In this document: positions 51,121 to 60,916 of the stretch, piece after piece
Position numbering within the stretch: position 1 is the stretch's first letter
Layout: every line of letters begins with the position of its first letter
DNA from: Euglena gracilis
Lineage: Eukaryota > Euglenida > Euglenophyceae > Euglenales
Reading direction: 5' to 3'
Length of the DNA: 64,000 nt
NCBI GenBank assembly: GCA_039621445.1
Contig: CP154956.1
Location: 24,230,743 to 24,294,742 of the forward strand
The notes under the pieces: generated by a model
What the model was told of the DNA's origin: nothing
What the model saw: the letters and a program-made list of their open reading frames with translations, nothing else
Database searches by the model: none
Position numbers and translations under genes: made by a program

Positions 51121-51588
51121 ATTTTTTAACATACATATCATGTTATAATCATGTTATGTTGTAAAAAAAGTGAGGCGTGCCGTCGCCAGGCGTCCCGAGT
51201 TTTCAGGAACGAAAACCTCTGAGAACTTGGACATCAAGAGAAGCTCATCATTTTGAAAAAAAATCCCAACAAATTTGATGGTGAAATTGCATTTTTTAAA
51301 CATTCAGTTTGGGGATTTCATTCTTTTGGGGGGGGATTTCATTCATAACAGGTAAAAGAGGTGCAAGTCTTAGACCCAGCCGGGGCTTCCTTTTTTCCAG
51401 GTCTTCTGGGTTCAGAATTGAAGAGAGATGATTTAGAAAAGAAAAGAAATCGGCAAATTGAAAGGCAAAAGGAGACCTTGAAGGATTGCTCCAAGAAAAA
51501 TCTTTGGGGGTTTTGGGGTCAAATTTCAAAACATCAAGTTAAGGCAGCTCCATTCTGTTCTTTCTGTGTGGATTTTTAGGTTGGGAAC
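51121..51588. other. A/T repeats, then a possible exon
   Basis: ACATACATAT/CATGTTAT repeats (51,075-51,160). At 51,413-51,540, after TTTTTTCCAG, a frame reads SELKRDDLEKKRNRQIERQK, a charged helical stretch that could be an exon of an unknown gene. Confidence 0.3.
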
Positions 51589-52068
51589 ATGTCCAGCTAT
51601 TACTGCACCATTTCTGAGGTATATTTTGATTTTGGTCAAAAGGTCGCCAATGCCTCTTCCTTTGCAGGAAGGCCCTGCTGTGAAGAAGTCCACCTGGCAA
51701 ACTGCAGCACTTTCAGTTGGCATTTTTGCAGTTTCTGCTGTTGTACTCGCTGCTACCATCCCACAAACAACCCTTTATGTGAGTGGAACAACGACGCGGG
51801 GCGTTGCTGTGCAGTCTGGAGTTTCGATCATTGCCCCCACAGCAAACAATGAACTGTTGGTGCAACAGGCCTTGCAACTTCAGCAAGAACCAACAGTTTC
51901 TGTTGCACCACAGACAAATCAGGTTGGGCACCAAATTAACCTTCCTCACAACACCCTTTCCTTCTGCAGTACAATGCTGTTGGTTTGGCTGCCATGACTT
52001 CCGGATTCTTCCTGCTTCTTGCAGGAGTGGCTCCACTGGCACTGAAATTATTCAATCGGGTATGCTGA
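51589..52068 (+). CDS. Small three-exon gene, two-membrane-segment protein
   Basis: Exons: 51589-51618, 51668-51922, 51970-52068 (127 residues). Introns of 49 and 47 bases begin GTATAT and GTTGGG and end TTTGCAG and TCTGCAG; both fall between codons and keep the frame. The start ATG has context AACATGTCC. The protein has a hydrophobic segment (LSVGIFAVSAVVLAATI), a Ser/Thr/Gln-rich middle of about 55 residues, and a second hydrophobic segment (AVGLAAMTSGFFLLLAGVAP) ending KLFNRVC. Two membrane helices with the middle part on one side are likely. CGG/GTATGC at the end could be another splice donor, so the C-terminus is uncertain. No family recognised. It is the best candidate for an intact host gene in the window. 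Confidence 0.55.
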
Positions 52069-52800
52069 ATGTGAACAGTGACCCTGCAACCCTGCAACCC
52101 TGCAAGAAAATGATGAATACAAGGTTTGGATCCTGGGTAAACTTTTTGACAGGGGTTTTTGAACAAAATGACATTTCCATTTGAAAATTTTTGACAAAAT
52201 TCATGAAGCAGCCCCATTGCATGAAATGTCTCAATGTGTGTCAATTTTTGAGGAAAAAAAGAGACCATCAAAGTATTTTGCAAATGCTGTCAAAACTTAG
52301 TTTAAAAACCTGTTCTCCAAGTTTCACTTGAAATTTCAATGTTCCAACAACAGAGGCATTAAATAAACCCTCCCCCCACAATAACACGCCCCCTCGCTTC
52401 CGACTTCGCCGATCGTTTTAATGCCCCCCCCCCCCCGATTTCGGGCCGACGACCCGGATTTTGTCCTGAAAAAGGACAAACCGCAATTTCTGGCGATAAA
52501 TACAGGAGAAAACATTTTTCTGGATCATCTGGCCTCCAAAAAGCCTTGGGAATGACCATTCTGGAGGTCGGGCCGATCATGGTCAGCCCAACCTCCACTC
52601 ACCGCATTACCCCCCTTTTCCTCAAGCCAAGCGAGCCCCACCCCAACCCGAACATTACATCGTTCCACAGCACGGGCACCCATTTGAGCCGTTCTTTGAT
52701 GCAAAAAAAAAAATCCTCCAAAATGCAAATTCAAGGTAAAATTTGGATGGGGGGGGTCCGCACCCCCCCACCTCCAGTTGGATGGTTTCAAAAGGACAAT
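52069..52800. other. No gene recognised
   Basis: Contains CCCTGCAA repeats (52,082-52,106) and a small hairpin TTTGTCCTGAAAAAGGACAAA (52,460-52,480) of the same type as the large inverted repeat at 3,209. The long frame 52,546-53,376 is repeat-driven. Confidence 0.45.
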
Positions 52801-53160
52801 CAGGGTCCGGGAGGCCCAAAAACATCGTTTCGGGCAAAAATTTTTCGATTTTTTTTCAACATTTTTCACCCACTTTTGACCCAAACTCCATGGGTTTTCA
52901 GGCCCAAAACGGGGTGCCGGGGGGTCGAAAAAAACACTCATTTTCCGGGAGGCCCAAAAAACATGGCTTCGGGCAAAAATATTTTTTTCGATTTTTTTGA
53001 CTTATTTGACCCATTTTTGACCCGACCTCCATGGGTTTCGGGCCCAAAACGGGGCGCCGGGGGCTCGAAAAACGCTCATTTTGGGCTAAAAAAGAACAAC
53101 AGGTTTTCCGGGTCAGGGAAGCCAAAAAACATGGTTTCGGACAAAAAAGTTTTTTTTCGA
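52800..53160. repeat. Tandem repeat of about 140 bases
   Basis: Two and a half units: GGGAGGCCCAAAAACAT..., TTTCGATTTTTTT, CCATGGGTTT and GGGCCCAAAACGGGG, then CCGGGGGTCGAAAAA. A related stretch is at about 56,890-57,080. Confidence 0.7.
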
Positions 53161-53329
53161 TTTTTTAGACTTTTTTTGCCTTTTTTTTTTGACCGCGAAT
53201 GGCCGAAAATGGCAAAAACAAGCCAAAACTGTACAAAATGGCCAATATTGGCTGAAAATGACCGTTACTCGGCTTGGTGGGGAATTGCAGGGAAATCAAA
53301 GTACCGAGAGATAGGGCGTTCGAAGGGCT

Positions 53330-53465
53330 CCAAACAGGGTTTCCCACAAATTCGTGCCACGAATAATCACGAATAATCACAAACCAGCACGAATTTGGTG
53401 ATTTTCCAAAATCACAAAAACTCACGAATAATCACGAATTTCCACAAACGACCTGGAACAGTTTT
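53330..53465. repeat. hAT-like end with CACGAATAATCA subterminal repeats
   Basis: CAGGGTTTCCCACAAATTCG starts at about 53,336 and is followed by repeated CACGAATAATCACGAATAAT. The same end occurs at 57,152 with GATTATTCGTGATTATTCGT behind it. CAGGG-type termini and short subterminal repeats are usual in hAT elements. No matching second end is found close by. Confidence 0.5.
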
Positions 53466-53549
53466 TGGTTCTCACTGCAGGCTGTTAAAATTCAGGGTTT
53501 GGTGTTTTGTTTTCTCAGACTTACCATGCCCCCCCCAGCGGTGTCGGAA

Positions 53550-54245
53550 CAATTTTTTTCCCGGGGGGGGGGGGGGCGAGGAACCGACAAAATTTGGAGC
53601 ACATCCTTTTTTTCCCGGCGCGAAGCGCCGAGGAAAATTTTTTTCATGGCACAACCAAAAATGTTTTTTCTGTCCCCCTGGCCCCGAAGGGGCCGAGACG
53701 CTAACGCCTTTTTTGAAGTCCAATGCTCCAAAAACTTGAGCTAGAAAGCGAAATCATGGGTAGAACCCCTTTGGAAACCTCCCAACTCAACCCAACTGTC
53801 GACTTCGCAACCTGGGGGGGGTGAAGAAGCCATTTTTTTCACTTTGCGCAAAATCATTTTTTTTCGTTGACCCGAAGAGTTTCCCCCAAACTCGGCTGGT
53901 CAAGAAAATGGAGGGGGGGGGACATATGGGGATATCAGTTTGTATTCAAACAGCCAAGGTGAAAGTGGTTTGTGGGGTCCCAAAAAACAATTAGCACCAA
54001 AGGAGGGGGAAAAAAGTCGGTTTGTGGCCAAAATCCAAACCGGACGCCGGGTTTTGGACAGAACCAGCGTTCCTGACGCTGGGTTTTAGGACAGAACCGG
54101 CGTACGGAAAACCGTGGGGGGGGACGCCGGTTCTGTCCTGAACCCGGCGTCTCAAACGCCGGTTTAAACATCAAGAAGTGCCGTGGGGGTTTTTCAAGGA
54201 TTTTTATTTCGGCCGCCAAAGGCGGCCGAGACGGTAATGGCTTTT
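53550..54245. repeat. Cluster of hairpins and inverted repeats
   Basis: 53616-53630: CGGCGC-GAA-GCGCCG. 53680-53694: GGCCCC-GAA-GGGGCC followed by GAGACGCTAACGCC. 54088-54103 against 54124-54139: AGGACAGAACCGGCGT and its reverse complement. 54211-54227: GGCCGCC-AAA-GGCGGCC followed by GAGACGGTAATGGC. No gene lies among them. Confidence 0.7.
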
Positions 54246-54262
54246 GCAATACAAGGTGGCTC

Positions 54263-54620
54263 CCGGATCGGGCCGGGGGGGGGGGGGTTGTGGGCAGACC
54301 CTAGGGTCTGCCCACGGTCGCCAAAGGTCGCCAAAGGTCGCTATGGGTATTTCCTACTCAGTCTTTTTTGCATTGTAGCGGCGTAGGCAACTGTTCCAGG
54401 GCCCTAAAAAAAAAAATCCCTTGTGTGTGCAACACCTTTTGTGTGTATGTTGCGCTAATTTGCCGTGGAGCGCATTTTTTGACATCGACCTGCCCACGAC
54501 CTTTGGCGACCATGGCGACCTTTGGCGACCCTAGGGTCTGCCCACAACCCCCCCCCCCCAGGCCAAATCTACCCCCCATACAAGGTGGCTGCCGAAGGCA
54601 GCCGAGACGGTAACGCCCTT
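54263..54620. repeat. Two copies of the palindrome repeat, satellite piece and hairpin
   Basis: 54,263-54,345 is an inverted copy of the 1,886-1,990 repeat (palindrome 54290-54315). 54,381-54,424 is an inverted, degenerate unit of the 172-1,672 satellite. 54,485-54,570 is a direct copy with half of the palindrome. 54587-54603 is the hairpin GGCTGCC-GAA-GGCAGCC followed by GAGACGGTAACGCC. Confidence 0.75.
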
Positions 54621-54955
54621 TGAACCATTGAACATGGCATTACAAAGAAAAATATCACATTCATGCTGCAAAAATTTTTTTCTTTCCAAAATCCCGGGGG
54701 GGGGGGCGGCCGCCCCCCCGACCCCCCCTTGTGACACCTATGCCCCCCCCCGAGCTGTCCCCCCCCCCTGACCCCCTGAGCTGTTCCAATAGGGGGGACG
54801 GGAATAGCTCACTGTCATAGCACTTTTTACAAAGAACTTCCCAAAAAAGTGCTCAAAAATCGACGTTTTTGGGACGTTTTCAAAAATCACTTTTTGGCAA
54901 ATGTGCTTAAAAACGTGTTCAGCCCGCCAAATGCCTGCCCTGAAATTCGTGGTCA
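54621..54955. other. G/C tracts and dispersed repeat
   Basis: Runs of C and G lie at 54,697-54,775. GGGAATAGCTCACTGTCATA then GCACTTTTTACAAAG (54,800-54,837) recurs near 62,808-62,845. No gene recognised. Confidence 0.5.
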
Positions 54956-55130
54956 TGAACATATTTTCAATGAGGGCATTTGTGGCAATGACACGTTTCC
55001 ATTAAGGCATTTGTGTTCAGGCACGTTTTCCATTAAGGCATCTGTGGCAATGACACGTTTTCCATTAAGGCATCTGTGTTCAGGCACGTTTTCCATTAGG
55101 GCATCTGTGGCAACCCCGAGCAAGAAGCAA
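54956..55130. repeat. 31/32-base minisatellite, left block
   Basis: Alternating GGCATCTGTGGCAATGACAC-GTTTTCCATTAA and GGCATCTGTGTTCAGGCACG-TTTTCCATTAA units. The same array continues at 55,850-55,995, on the other side of a PHD finger gene. Confidence 0.85.
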
Positions 55131-55265
55131 AAATCGCTGTCATGAAAAATCGGCGTGCGGTTGAGAGGCCGGGTGGTCCTCAACGGGCGAGGCAGGTCGG
55201 GGGCGCTCTACATCACGACAGAAGGCTAGGTTGCCTTGGAGCACAACGACACGGAGTGGCGGACA

Positions 55266-55799
55266 TCACGGCACACGACACGCTTTACACAAAAAAGAGC
55301 CATACTTTGGTGGCCACCACAAATCTTGGCAATGAAAATGATATGCCAAACCGCAGGCGTCACAGACAACTTTGTTCAGCTCCACACAATTTGGATTTTT
55401 GGGAATGGCAACACCACAAAAACCACATTTCTCCTGTTTTATAGGCAGCTCACGTTGAGCCACACATTGTTCGATGACGCTCGCCTCATCGAACAACAGG
55501 CTGGGGTCCAGCTCCCATCCCGTCCAGGCAACAAAGAAAGCATCCAGCTCAGGATAAGAGGCTTGCCGATGTTGACACAGTTTGGCGAACTCCAAACAGT
55601 TGGCAACAGCAGCAAGCTCTGCACCTACGGAGCCGGACTTTTTCTTTGTGTTGCCCTGTGCCAGCAAGGTGCCATGAAGGGGGTCAACCTTCAGCTTCTT
55701 GGCATCTTGCTGGTATACCGCAAGAGCAGCCAGGAACAGTTCCGTCCTAGGGGGAGGTGGCAAAAGACCATTCACAAAGTTTGCCGTGCGTTTAGCCAT
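55266..55799 (-). CDS. PHD finger protein, 177 residues
   Basis: ATG at 55797-55799, TGA at 55266-55268. The N-terminal part (residues 1-120) has helical character (AKRTANFVNGLLPPP, LFLAALAVYQQDAKKL). The C-terminus is a C4HC3 PHD finger: CGFC, CDAC four residues before HFHC, then LCKAC. The spacing fits (C-x2-C, C-x2-C, H-x2-C, C-x2-C). PHD fingers usually read histone H3 tails in the nucleus. TTTTTTCCGCAG lies ten bases upstream of the ATG, so an upstream exon may exist. The gene sits between two blocks of one minisatellite and contains none of its units. Intact frame and ordered domain suggest a real gene or a recent fragment. Confidence 0.6.
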   Translation of the reverse strand: MAKRTANFVNGLLPPPPRTELFLAALAVYQQDAKKLKVDPLHGTLLAQGNTKKKSGSVGAELAAVANCLEFAKLCQHRQASYPELDAFFVAWTGWELDPSLLFDEASVIEQCVAQRELPIKQEKCGFCGVAIPKNPNCVELNKVVCDACGLAYHFHCQDLWWPPKYGSFLCKACRVP

Positions 55800-55849
55800 A
55801 CTGGGAGGGCTGCGGAAAAAAGAAAAAAAAGGAAGAAAAAAGGGGGGGT

Positions 55850-55995
55850 GACACGTTTTCAATGAGGGCATTTGTGGCAATGACACGTTTTCCATTAAGG
55901 CATCTGTGTTCAGGCACGTTTTCCATAAGGCATTTGTGGCAATGACACGTTTTCCATTAAGGCATCTGTGTTCAGGCACGTTTTCCATTAGGGCG
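55850..55995. repeat. 31/32-base minisatellite, right block
   Basis: Same units as 54,956-55,130; the first begins TTTTCAATGAGGGCATTTGT as does the left block. Confidence 0.85.
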
Positions 55996-56154
55996 CCGTT
56001 TTTTGGGTCCGAATTTCACAAATTCGCGTTTTTGAATGCCTTTTTGTTCCGTTTTGGGACATTGTCAGTTTCAGCCTGAAACCCGTTAATGTCGACCAAC
56101 CTTTTGCCTTTTTTCCCGGAATGCCTTTTTCTTTTTTCAATCTCTATATCAAGA

Positions 56155-56280
56155 ACTGCGTCTTAAACGCAGACTCTGACCTGAGTCTGCGTTTCGAAAC
56201 GCAGACTCAGGCCGAATAACAGACTGAGCGTTTCTAAACACAGACTCAGGCCAGAGTCTGCGTTTTTTTTAGAAACACAG
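56155..56280. repeat. Inverted repeats around CTGAGTCTGCGTTT
   Basis: A perfect 32-base palindrome at 56180-56211 (arm CCTGAGTCTGCGTTTC). Further copies of AAACGCAGACTC / GAGTCTGCGTTT lie on both sides, so alternative stems are possible. Confidence 0.9.
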
Positions 56281-56680
56281 ATTTTGACCAAAGCCATGTT
56301 GCTATGAACACAGCCTTGGCCCAAAATCCGATGATGTCAATGTAATTGCAATACAGGCGTCGAGCCCAGAAAGTAGGTTTGACATTGCCAAATCACTCCT
56401 CACCCGAAAGCTTTTCTTTCAGATGACCAGTGATGACAACTGGTTCAGGACAAATTTGCCGAATGCTTTTTCTGAAGATCCAGAAAATAATAATCTTAAG
56501 TACCGTCCTTCCGTCTGTTCCATCCAAAGTTCAGCCAGCTGTGATCACCTGGCCACAAAATTTGGTTTTTTGTCTGATCCATAACTCCTCCACAACCCCA
56601 TAGGACCAAAAATGTCGGAAAAAAAGGGAAATCCAAAATGTCCCAAAAGTCTCTAAAAATTACCAATCTGATTTCAATGG
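56281..56680. other. No gene recognised
   Basis: A piece of the dispersed GACAGGCGTCGGGCCCAGAAA repeat occurs near 56,350. Otherwise unassigned. Confidence 0.4.
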
Positions 56681-56800
56681 AATGGAAATCGACCGACATA
56701 AACGGGCGCCTGAATGGAAATCGACCGACATAAACGGGCGCCTGAATGGAAATCGACCGACATAAACGGGCGCCTGAATGGAAATCGACCGACCTAAACA
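56680..56800. repeat. 32-base tandem repeat, 3-4 units
   Basis: GAATGGAAATCGACCGACAT-AAACGGGCGCCT at 56680, 56712 and 56744, then a partial unit that leads into the dispersed repeat. Confidence 0.9.
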
Positions 56801-56875
56801 ATTTCATCCTGAAATCCGTTAATGTCAGTAGAATTTCAAGACAGGCGTCGGGCCCAGAAAATAGGTTTTAGTCCA
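56783..56875. repeat. Dispersed repeat, about 90-110 bases
   Basis: AAATCGACCGACCTAAACAA, then TTCATCCTGAAATCCGTTAA, TGTCAGTAGAATTTCAAGAC and AGGCGTCGGGCCCAGAAAAT. Related copies lie at 58,670-58,790 and 59,185-59,280; pieces are near 56,070 and 56,345. Confidence 0.75.
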
Positions 56876-57149
56876 AAGGGTCATTGTTTCATTTTCGGCC
56901 ATTTTGTGATAAAAAAAGTCGAAAAAATCGGGAAAAACTTTTTGCCTGAAACCACGTTTTTGGGCCTTCCGGACCCGGGGAAAAAAAATTTGAGCCAACT
57001 CTTCGTGCAGCCCGAGTTACGGCCATTTTTCGGCCAATTTTGGCCCATTTCTGGGCCATTTTGGGCTGATTTCGGGGGTCAAAAAATCGATGTTTTCAAT
57101 CCTCGAAAATGAAGCAAAATCAAAGAAAATGCCTGGAGACCTAATTTGA

Positions 57150-57235
57150 AGCAGGGTTTCCCACAAATTCGTGCCAGGGACCCTCAATTCTAATTTGTGA
57201 TTATTCGTGATTATTCGTGATTATTCATGCCACCC
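57150..57235. repeat. hAT-like end with GATTATTCGT repeats
   Basis: CAGGGTTTCCCACAAATTCG at 57,152, then GTGATTATTCGTGATTATTC (three units). It matches 53,330-53,465. It lies 400 bases from the hAT coding remnant and may be that element's terminus. Confidence 0.5.
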
Positions 57236-57619
57236 CAAAATCGCCTGGATTTTTGCTAAACCTGCCCAGAAAACCAATGCACACTCCTCGTCTGACTTGC
57301 GTATCACCTCCAACGGCAGAAATATCAAAAACGAAGCTCTTTGACCACCTTGATTGGACAACAACCTTGAACATGAAGCAAAACAGACAAAAAGTGACAC
57401 CAATGAATGACGTTGTTGCCGAAGTGTGTGGTGTTGCACTGTGCAGTGTTGTGTTTGTACGGTGTGTGTTCCATGCAGAAAAGTCACATGTTGAACAGAG
57501 AAGCGCTCTCAATCGCCATTTCGGAAAATCATGACAGCGGTTCGACGCAATGTCTTCCACACACTTCGACTTCGGGGCTTGGAACATTGCCAAACCCACT
57601 AACACAAAATCAAAAAAAA

Positions 57620-57975
57620 AACGAAACAAAAGGCCGAAATGTGGCCTTCCCCAACGTTTGCCGCTTCTTGATGTCGATAAGCCCTGCGAGACTGAAAGAC
57701 CTCTCCACGGCAGCTGATGTGATGAAACCATGCCAAGGCTTTGTTTCGATGTGGTATTTTTTGCTGATTGTGAACCATAAAATTTGTGATCACTGGCTGA
57801 ATTATGACATTTGGGATACCACAAGGTTTCTTGGATCAAGCACTCTGAGCTTTGACCACATGTATCTTGTTGACAGATTTGGCTCTTTTTGGGGAAGGTT
57901 GGAATATTCATCACCGTCCAGCCGCCTTTTGGGCGGCAATAGGTTTTTTGTTCCATACCAGGCAATTGCTTAAGC
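57620..57975 (-). pseudogene. hAT transposase C-terminus (third hAT)
   Basis: The minus strand from about 57,765 reads KYHIETKPWHG, then ITSAAVERSFSLAGLIDIKK and RQTLGKATFRPF. This is the hAT dimerisation domain (S-x-A-x-ER-x-FS-x-AG) with the catalytic glutamate. Upstream (to about 57,975) the frame has stops. It differs clearly from the hAT at 44,430-46,179, so it is another family. Confidence 0.65.
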
Positions 57976-57979
57976 ACTG

Positions 57980-58330
57980 ATCGACCCCCCCCCCCGGGGG
58001 GGTGGGTGACTGGTTTTTTCAGAGTGACTGACTGGTTTTTGGCCTGGACCCCCTCCCCCCCCCCCGGGGGGGGGTCGTCTAGGAGTGGGCAAAAGTGGCT
58101 TGAGTGACCCCGGCGCCGAAGGCGCCGGAATTTTTTTTTATCCTAAAGTGGCCTAAAGTGACTGGAAAGTGGCCGTTTTTCTGAGTGGCCGACCCCCCCT
58201 GGGGCTGGGGGGGGGTAGTGACTGGCTGGTTTTTTGAAAATGATTGACTGACTGGTTGTTAAAAAAGTGGAGTGATCCCCCCTCCCCCCCCGGGGGTCGG
58301 CAAAAAATTGTATGTTCCATACAAAATGGC
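57980..58330. repeat. C(n)G(n) palindromes and GC hairpin
   Basis: C(10)G(8) type palindromes near 57,990 and 58,058. Repeats of AGTGACTGACTGGTTTTT and AAAGTGGCCT. The hairpin CGGCGCC-GAA-GGCGCCG is at 58111-58127. Another hairpin, CGCCGCC-CTTT-GGCGGCG, lies at about 58,560-58,577. Confidence 0.75.
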
Positions 58331-58669
58331 TCCGAGGGGCGGGTTTTGGGAGGCAACCTCATTGCCGTCTCTTTTTTTCTCATTTTGCACTTGTTTGAAA
58401 TCCCAAAACACAAAAAGCATCACCGTCTTGCCACCCGTTGGCGGTTTGAAAGCTTCCAAATTGTGATGGATTTGTGCCGTGATTTCAAAAATTGCCACAT
58501 TTTTTTGCCACGTTCAAAGCCATTTTTTTATTTTTTTAAAGAAAAAGGCGCTTCCATCTCGCCGCCCTTTGGCGGCGAAAAAAATATTTAGCCTTGTCAA
58601 GGATCTCGCCCCCCCCCCCCCCCGAGAAAAATTGTTTCTACACCACTGGCTGTCTTGGAAATCAACTGA

Positions 58670-58790
58670 CCTAAACCGACGCCGTTTTGGAAATCGATTG
58701 ACCTGAACAATTTCAGCCTGAATTCTGTTTAAGTCAGCAGAAATTCAAGACAGGCATCGGGCCCAGAAAATAGGCTTTAATGTCTTGGAA
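58670..58790. repeat. Dispersed repeat, second copy
   Basis: GACGCCGTTTTGGAAATCGA ... TTCAGCCTGAATTCTG ... GACAGGCATCGGGCCCAGAA; see 56,783-56,875. Confidence 0.75.
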
Positions 58791-58849
58791 GCTGACCAAC
58801 TTTTTTTGTTTCATTCTTCTGAATGACATTTTGTTCCATTTCGGGCTAA

Positions 58850-59110
58850 TGGACCGTCCTCTGGACCCCCAATTAGCCAATTAGGGGGGGGGGAGGCAAT
58901 TAGGGGGGTACAATGTTGCCAGCGGTTGTCTGACAAGAGAAGCTTTATTGGCAACTATTGAACCAGACGGATACAATCCCCATCATCCAGGAATTTCAGT
59001 TTCATAGCCAATTAGGGGGGGGGGTCAGCCTAATTGGCCAATGGCTAAGGTGCCCCCCCCTAATTGTCCCCCCCCCCCTATTTGGCTGATGGCCGGGCTC
59101 CTTCTCCTTC
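58850..59110. other. CCCCCTAATTG / CAATTAGGGGG repeats
   Basis: AATTAGGGGGGGG and its reverse complement occur six or more times between 58,868 and 59,085 and can form hairpins. No gene recognised. Confidence 0.6.
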
Positions 59111-59184
59111 TCCTTCCAGGACCAAAAATGTCGAAAATTCCAAAATTTCTGACCAAATATCTGACCAGCAATAGATTTCAGTGT

Positions 59185-59280
59185 TTTGGAAATCGACTTT
59201 CAAAAATTTCAGCCTGAATCCCGTTTAGGTCAGCAGAAATTCAAGGCAGGCGTCGGACCCAGAAAATAGGTTTTGATTTC
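59185..59280. repeat. Dispersed repeat, third copy
   Basis: AAATCGACTTTCAAAAATTT, CAGCCTGAATCCCGTTTAGG, TCAGCAGAAATTCAAGGCAG; see 56,783-56,875. Confidence 0.7.
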
Positions 59281-59665
59281 ACCCTTGCGATCAAGGGAAA
59301 TTTGGTCTCAATGTTTTTTACTTCTGGTTTTTTTGCCATCTTTTGCCATTTTTTTTTCAAATAAACAACAAACAAAACGTTTTTTTTTTGAAAAAATGCC
59401 AGCTATGACATCAGGAGTTAGACTGAAGGTGTAACCTCCCAAGCCTTATCTTCTTCATCAACAATTTTTTTTTGGATTTTGTCATCTAGATCAACCAACC
59501 TAGTTCCTGAAAAAAAGCCCGAAAAGGAACGGTATCGTGCGATAACCTAAAGGGTACAGCCTGTCGCGGAGTGCCAAGCCCATGCACTCAGCAGCAGCAG
59601 GGGTTTGCAACCATTTCAAGGGCTTGCTTTGTTGTCCTGTTTCTGTCCTGCCTCATACCTCTCAG

Positions 59666-59800
59666 GGTGCCGTGTCCGCCAGCAGACCTGAGTCCAAGTC
59701 CCTCTTGGAAACCAATGTTGCTATGGCCGCAGCCACAGGTGACTTCCTCGCTTTGATTTTCCAATTGGCCATTTGGATGTCCACCCTGAGCAGTGTCTGA
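59666..59800 (+). CDS. Possible exon of a membrane protein
   Basis: After TCATACCTCTCAG (possible 3' splice site) a frame reads GAVSASRPESKSLLETNVAM, then AAATGDFLALIFQLAIWMST and ends LSSV with TGA at 59798-59800. The hydrophobic stretch would span a membrane once. No family recognised and no further exon found. Confidence 0.3.
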   Translation, partial: GAVSASRPESKSLLETNVAMAAATGDFLALIFQLAIWMSTLSSV

Positions 59801-60328
59801 AATACAGGTCAGACAAAAATTGCAGTGAAAAAATGTTTTGGTAAACTTTGACCAAAATACCAAAATTTTGGTAAAATTCGGTATTCAACCATTTCTTATC
59901 TTTTTTTGCCATGTGTGGAGCGGTTTTGCCCATCATTTTCATTGAAATTATTGAACAAACTCAGGTTATTTGGCCTCCAAAATGCCATAACGGCCAATAT
60001 TATCCACCATGTATGCATTTTTTTTGTATTTCCGGCCATTTTTTTCTATCATTTTCAGCAAAGGCTTCATGGAAGTGTGTGATGAATTGGTCGGAAATTA
60101 CGGTAAAAGGAATTTTGGTAATTTGGGAATTTTACCAAAATTTTTGTCAACCGTGATTTTTGTGACCCTGTAACTGATGCAATGCAGTGGGAACCATCAA
60201 ACAGCATGTCACCAGGGTTCAAGCGGCAGGTCAGAAAGTGCCCAGAAATGCACTTTTGACCAACTTTGGAGACAAAGTTTTTCGTTCTGGCTGTTCGAGT
60301 TGAGTTAAGCCCCCGATGGTCTTCCCGC
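59801..60328. other. No gene recognised
   Basis: A/T-rich, with repeated TTTTGGTAAA-type motifs (59,838-59,882 and 60,100-60,140). Confidence 0.5.
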
Positions 60329-60897
60329 TAGGGCTGTTTCAATTAATCGATTAATCGATTAATCGTTCGTCATCGCCGATTAATCGAATCGTTCGGCCCA
60401 TGGCGATTAATCGTTCATTGTGGATGTAAACCACAATAGGCACAATATCTGTTGAAATCAACAAAAATTCGTGGGGTAAGTCAGTCAGATAGCACACTAC
60501 TTGCTGTTACACCATGAAAAGGGTTGTTAAAAGTGGCCAACGAGTCAGCGAACGTGGCAGTAAAACATCGCGCGATTCTGATTGGGGGTGTTGGGGACGC
60601 GGGGGGGACGCGGGGGGGGACGCGGGGGCACCACCATTCTGGGTACCATGCTGGCGTTTTTTTTAAAAAAAAAGTTTTTTGTTTTTTTATAAAGGCAACA
60701 AAGAATGTGTTTTTTTTTTCCAAAATGGCAAAAAAACGGGTTGTTTTTAAATGCAGTTCTACAAGGCATCACCATCTCCTTGTTCTGCCCAACGCACATT
60801 CACACCCATTCTATTTCTTTTATTTCTAGTTTTTTTTGGGGTACTTGTTCGCCATACGACCCCCACCCCCAAAACCGCGACCCCCAAACGGCAGAGT

Positions 60898-60916
60898 CGA
60901 ACCCTAACCCTAACTA
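60898..60916. repeat. Interstitial telomere-like repeat
   Basis: AACCCTAACCCTAACTAAGG, two to three CCCTAA units, inside the 60,329-61,858 element. Confidence 0.8.

Noticed and set aside
52546-53376. 276-codon frame
   Set aside because: The translation follows the 140-base tandem repeat (Phe/Lys-rich repeats), with no domain and no start context.
57225-57977. 250-codon minus-strand ORF as a gene
   Set aside because: The hAT signature lies in another frame of the same strand; this frame is a shadow.
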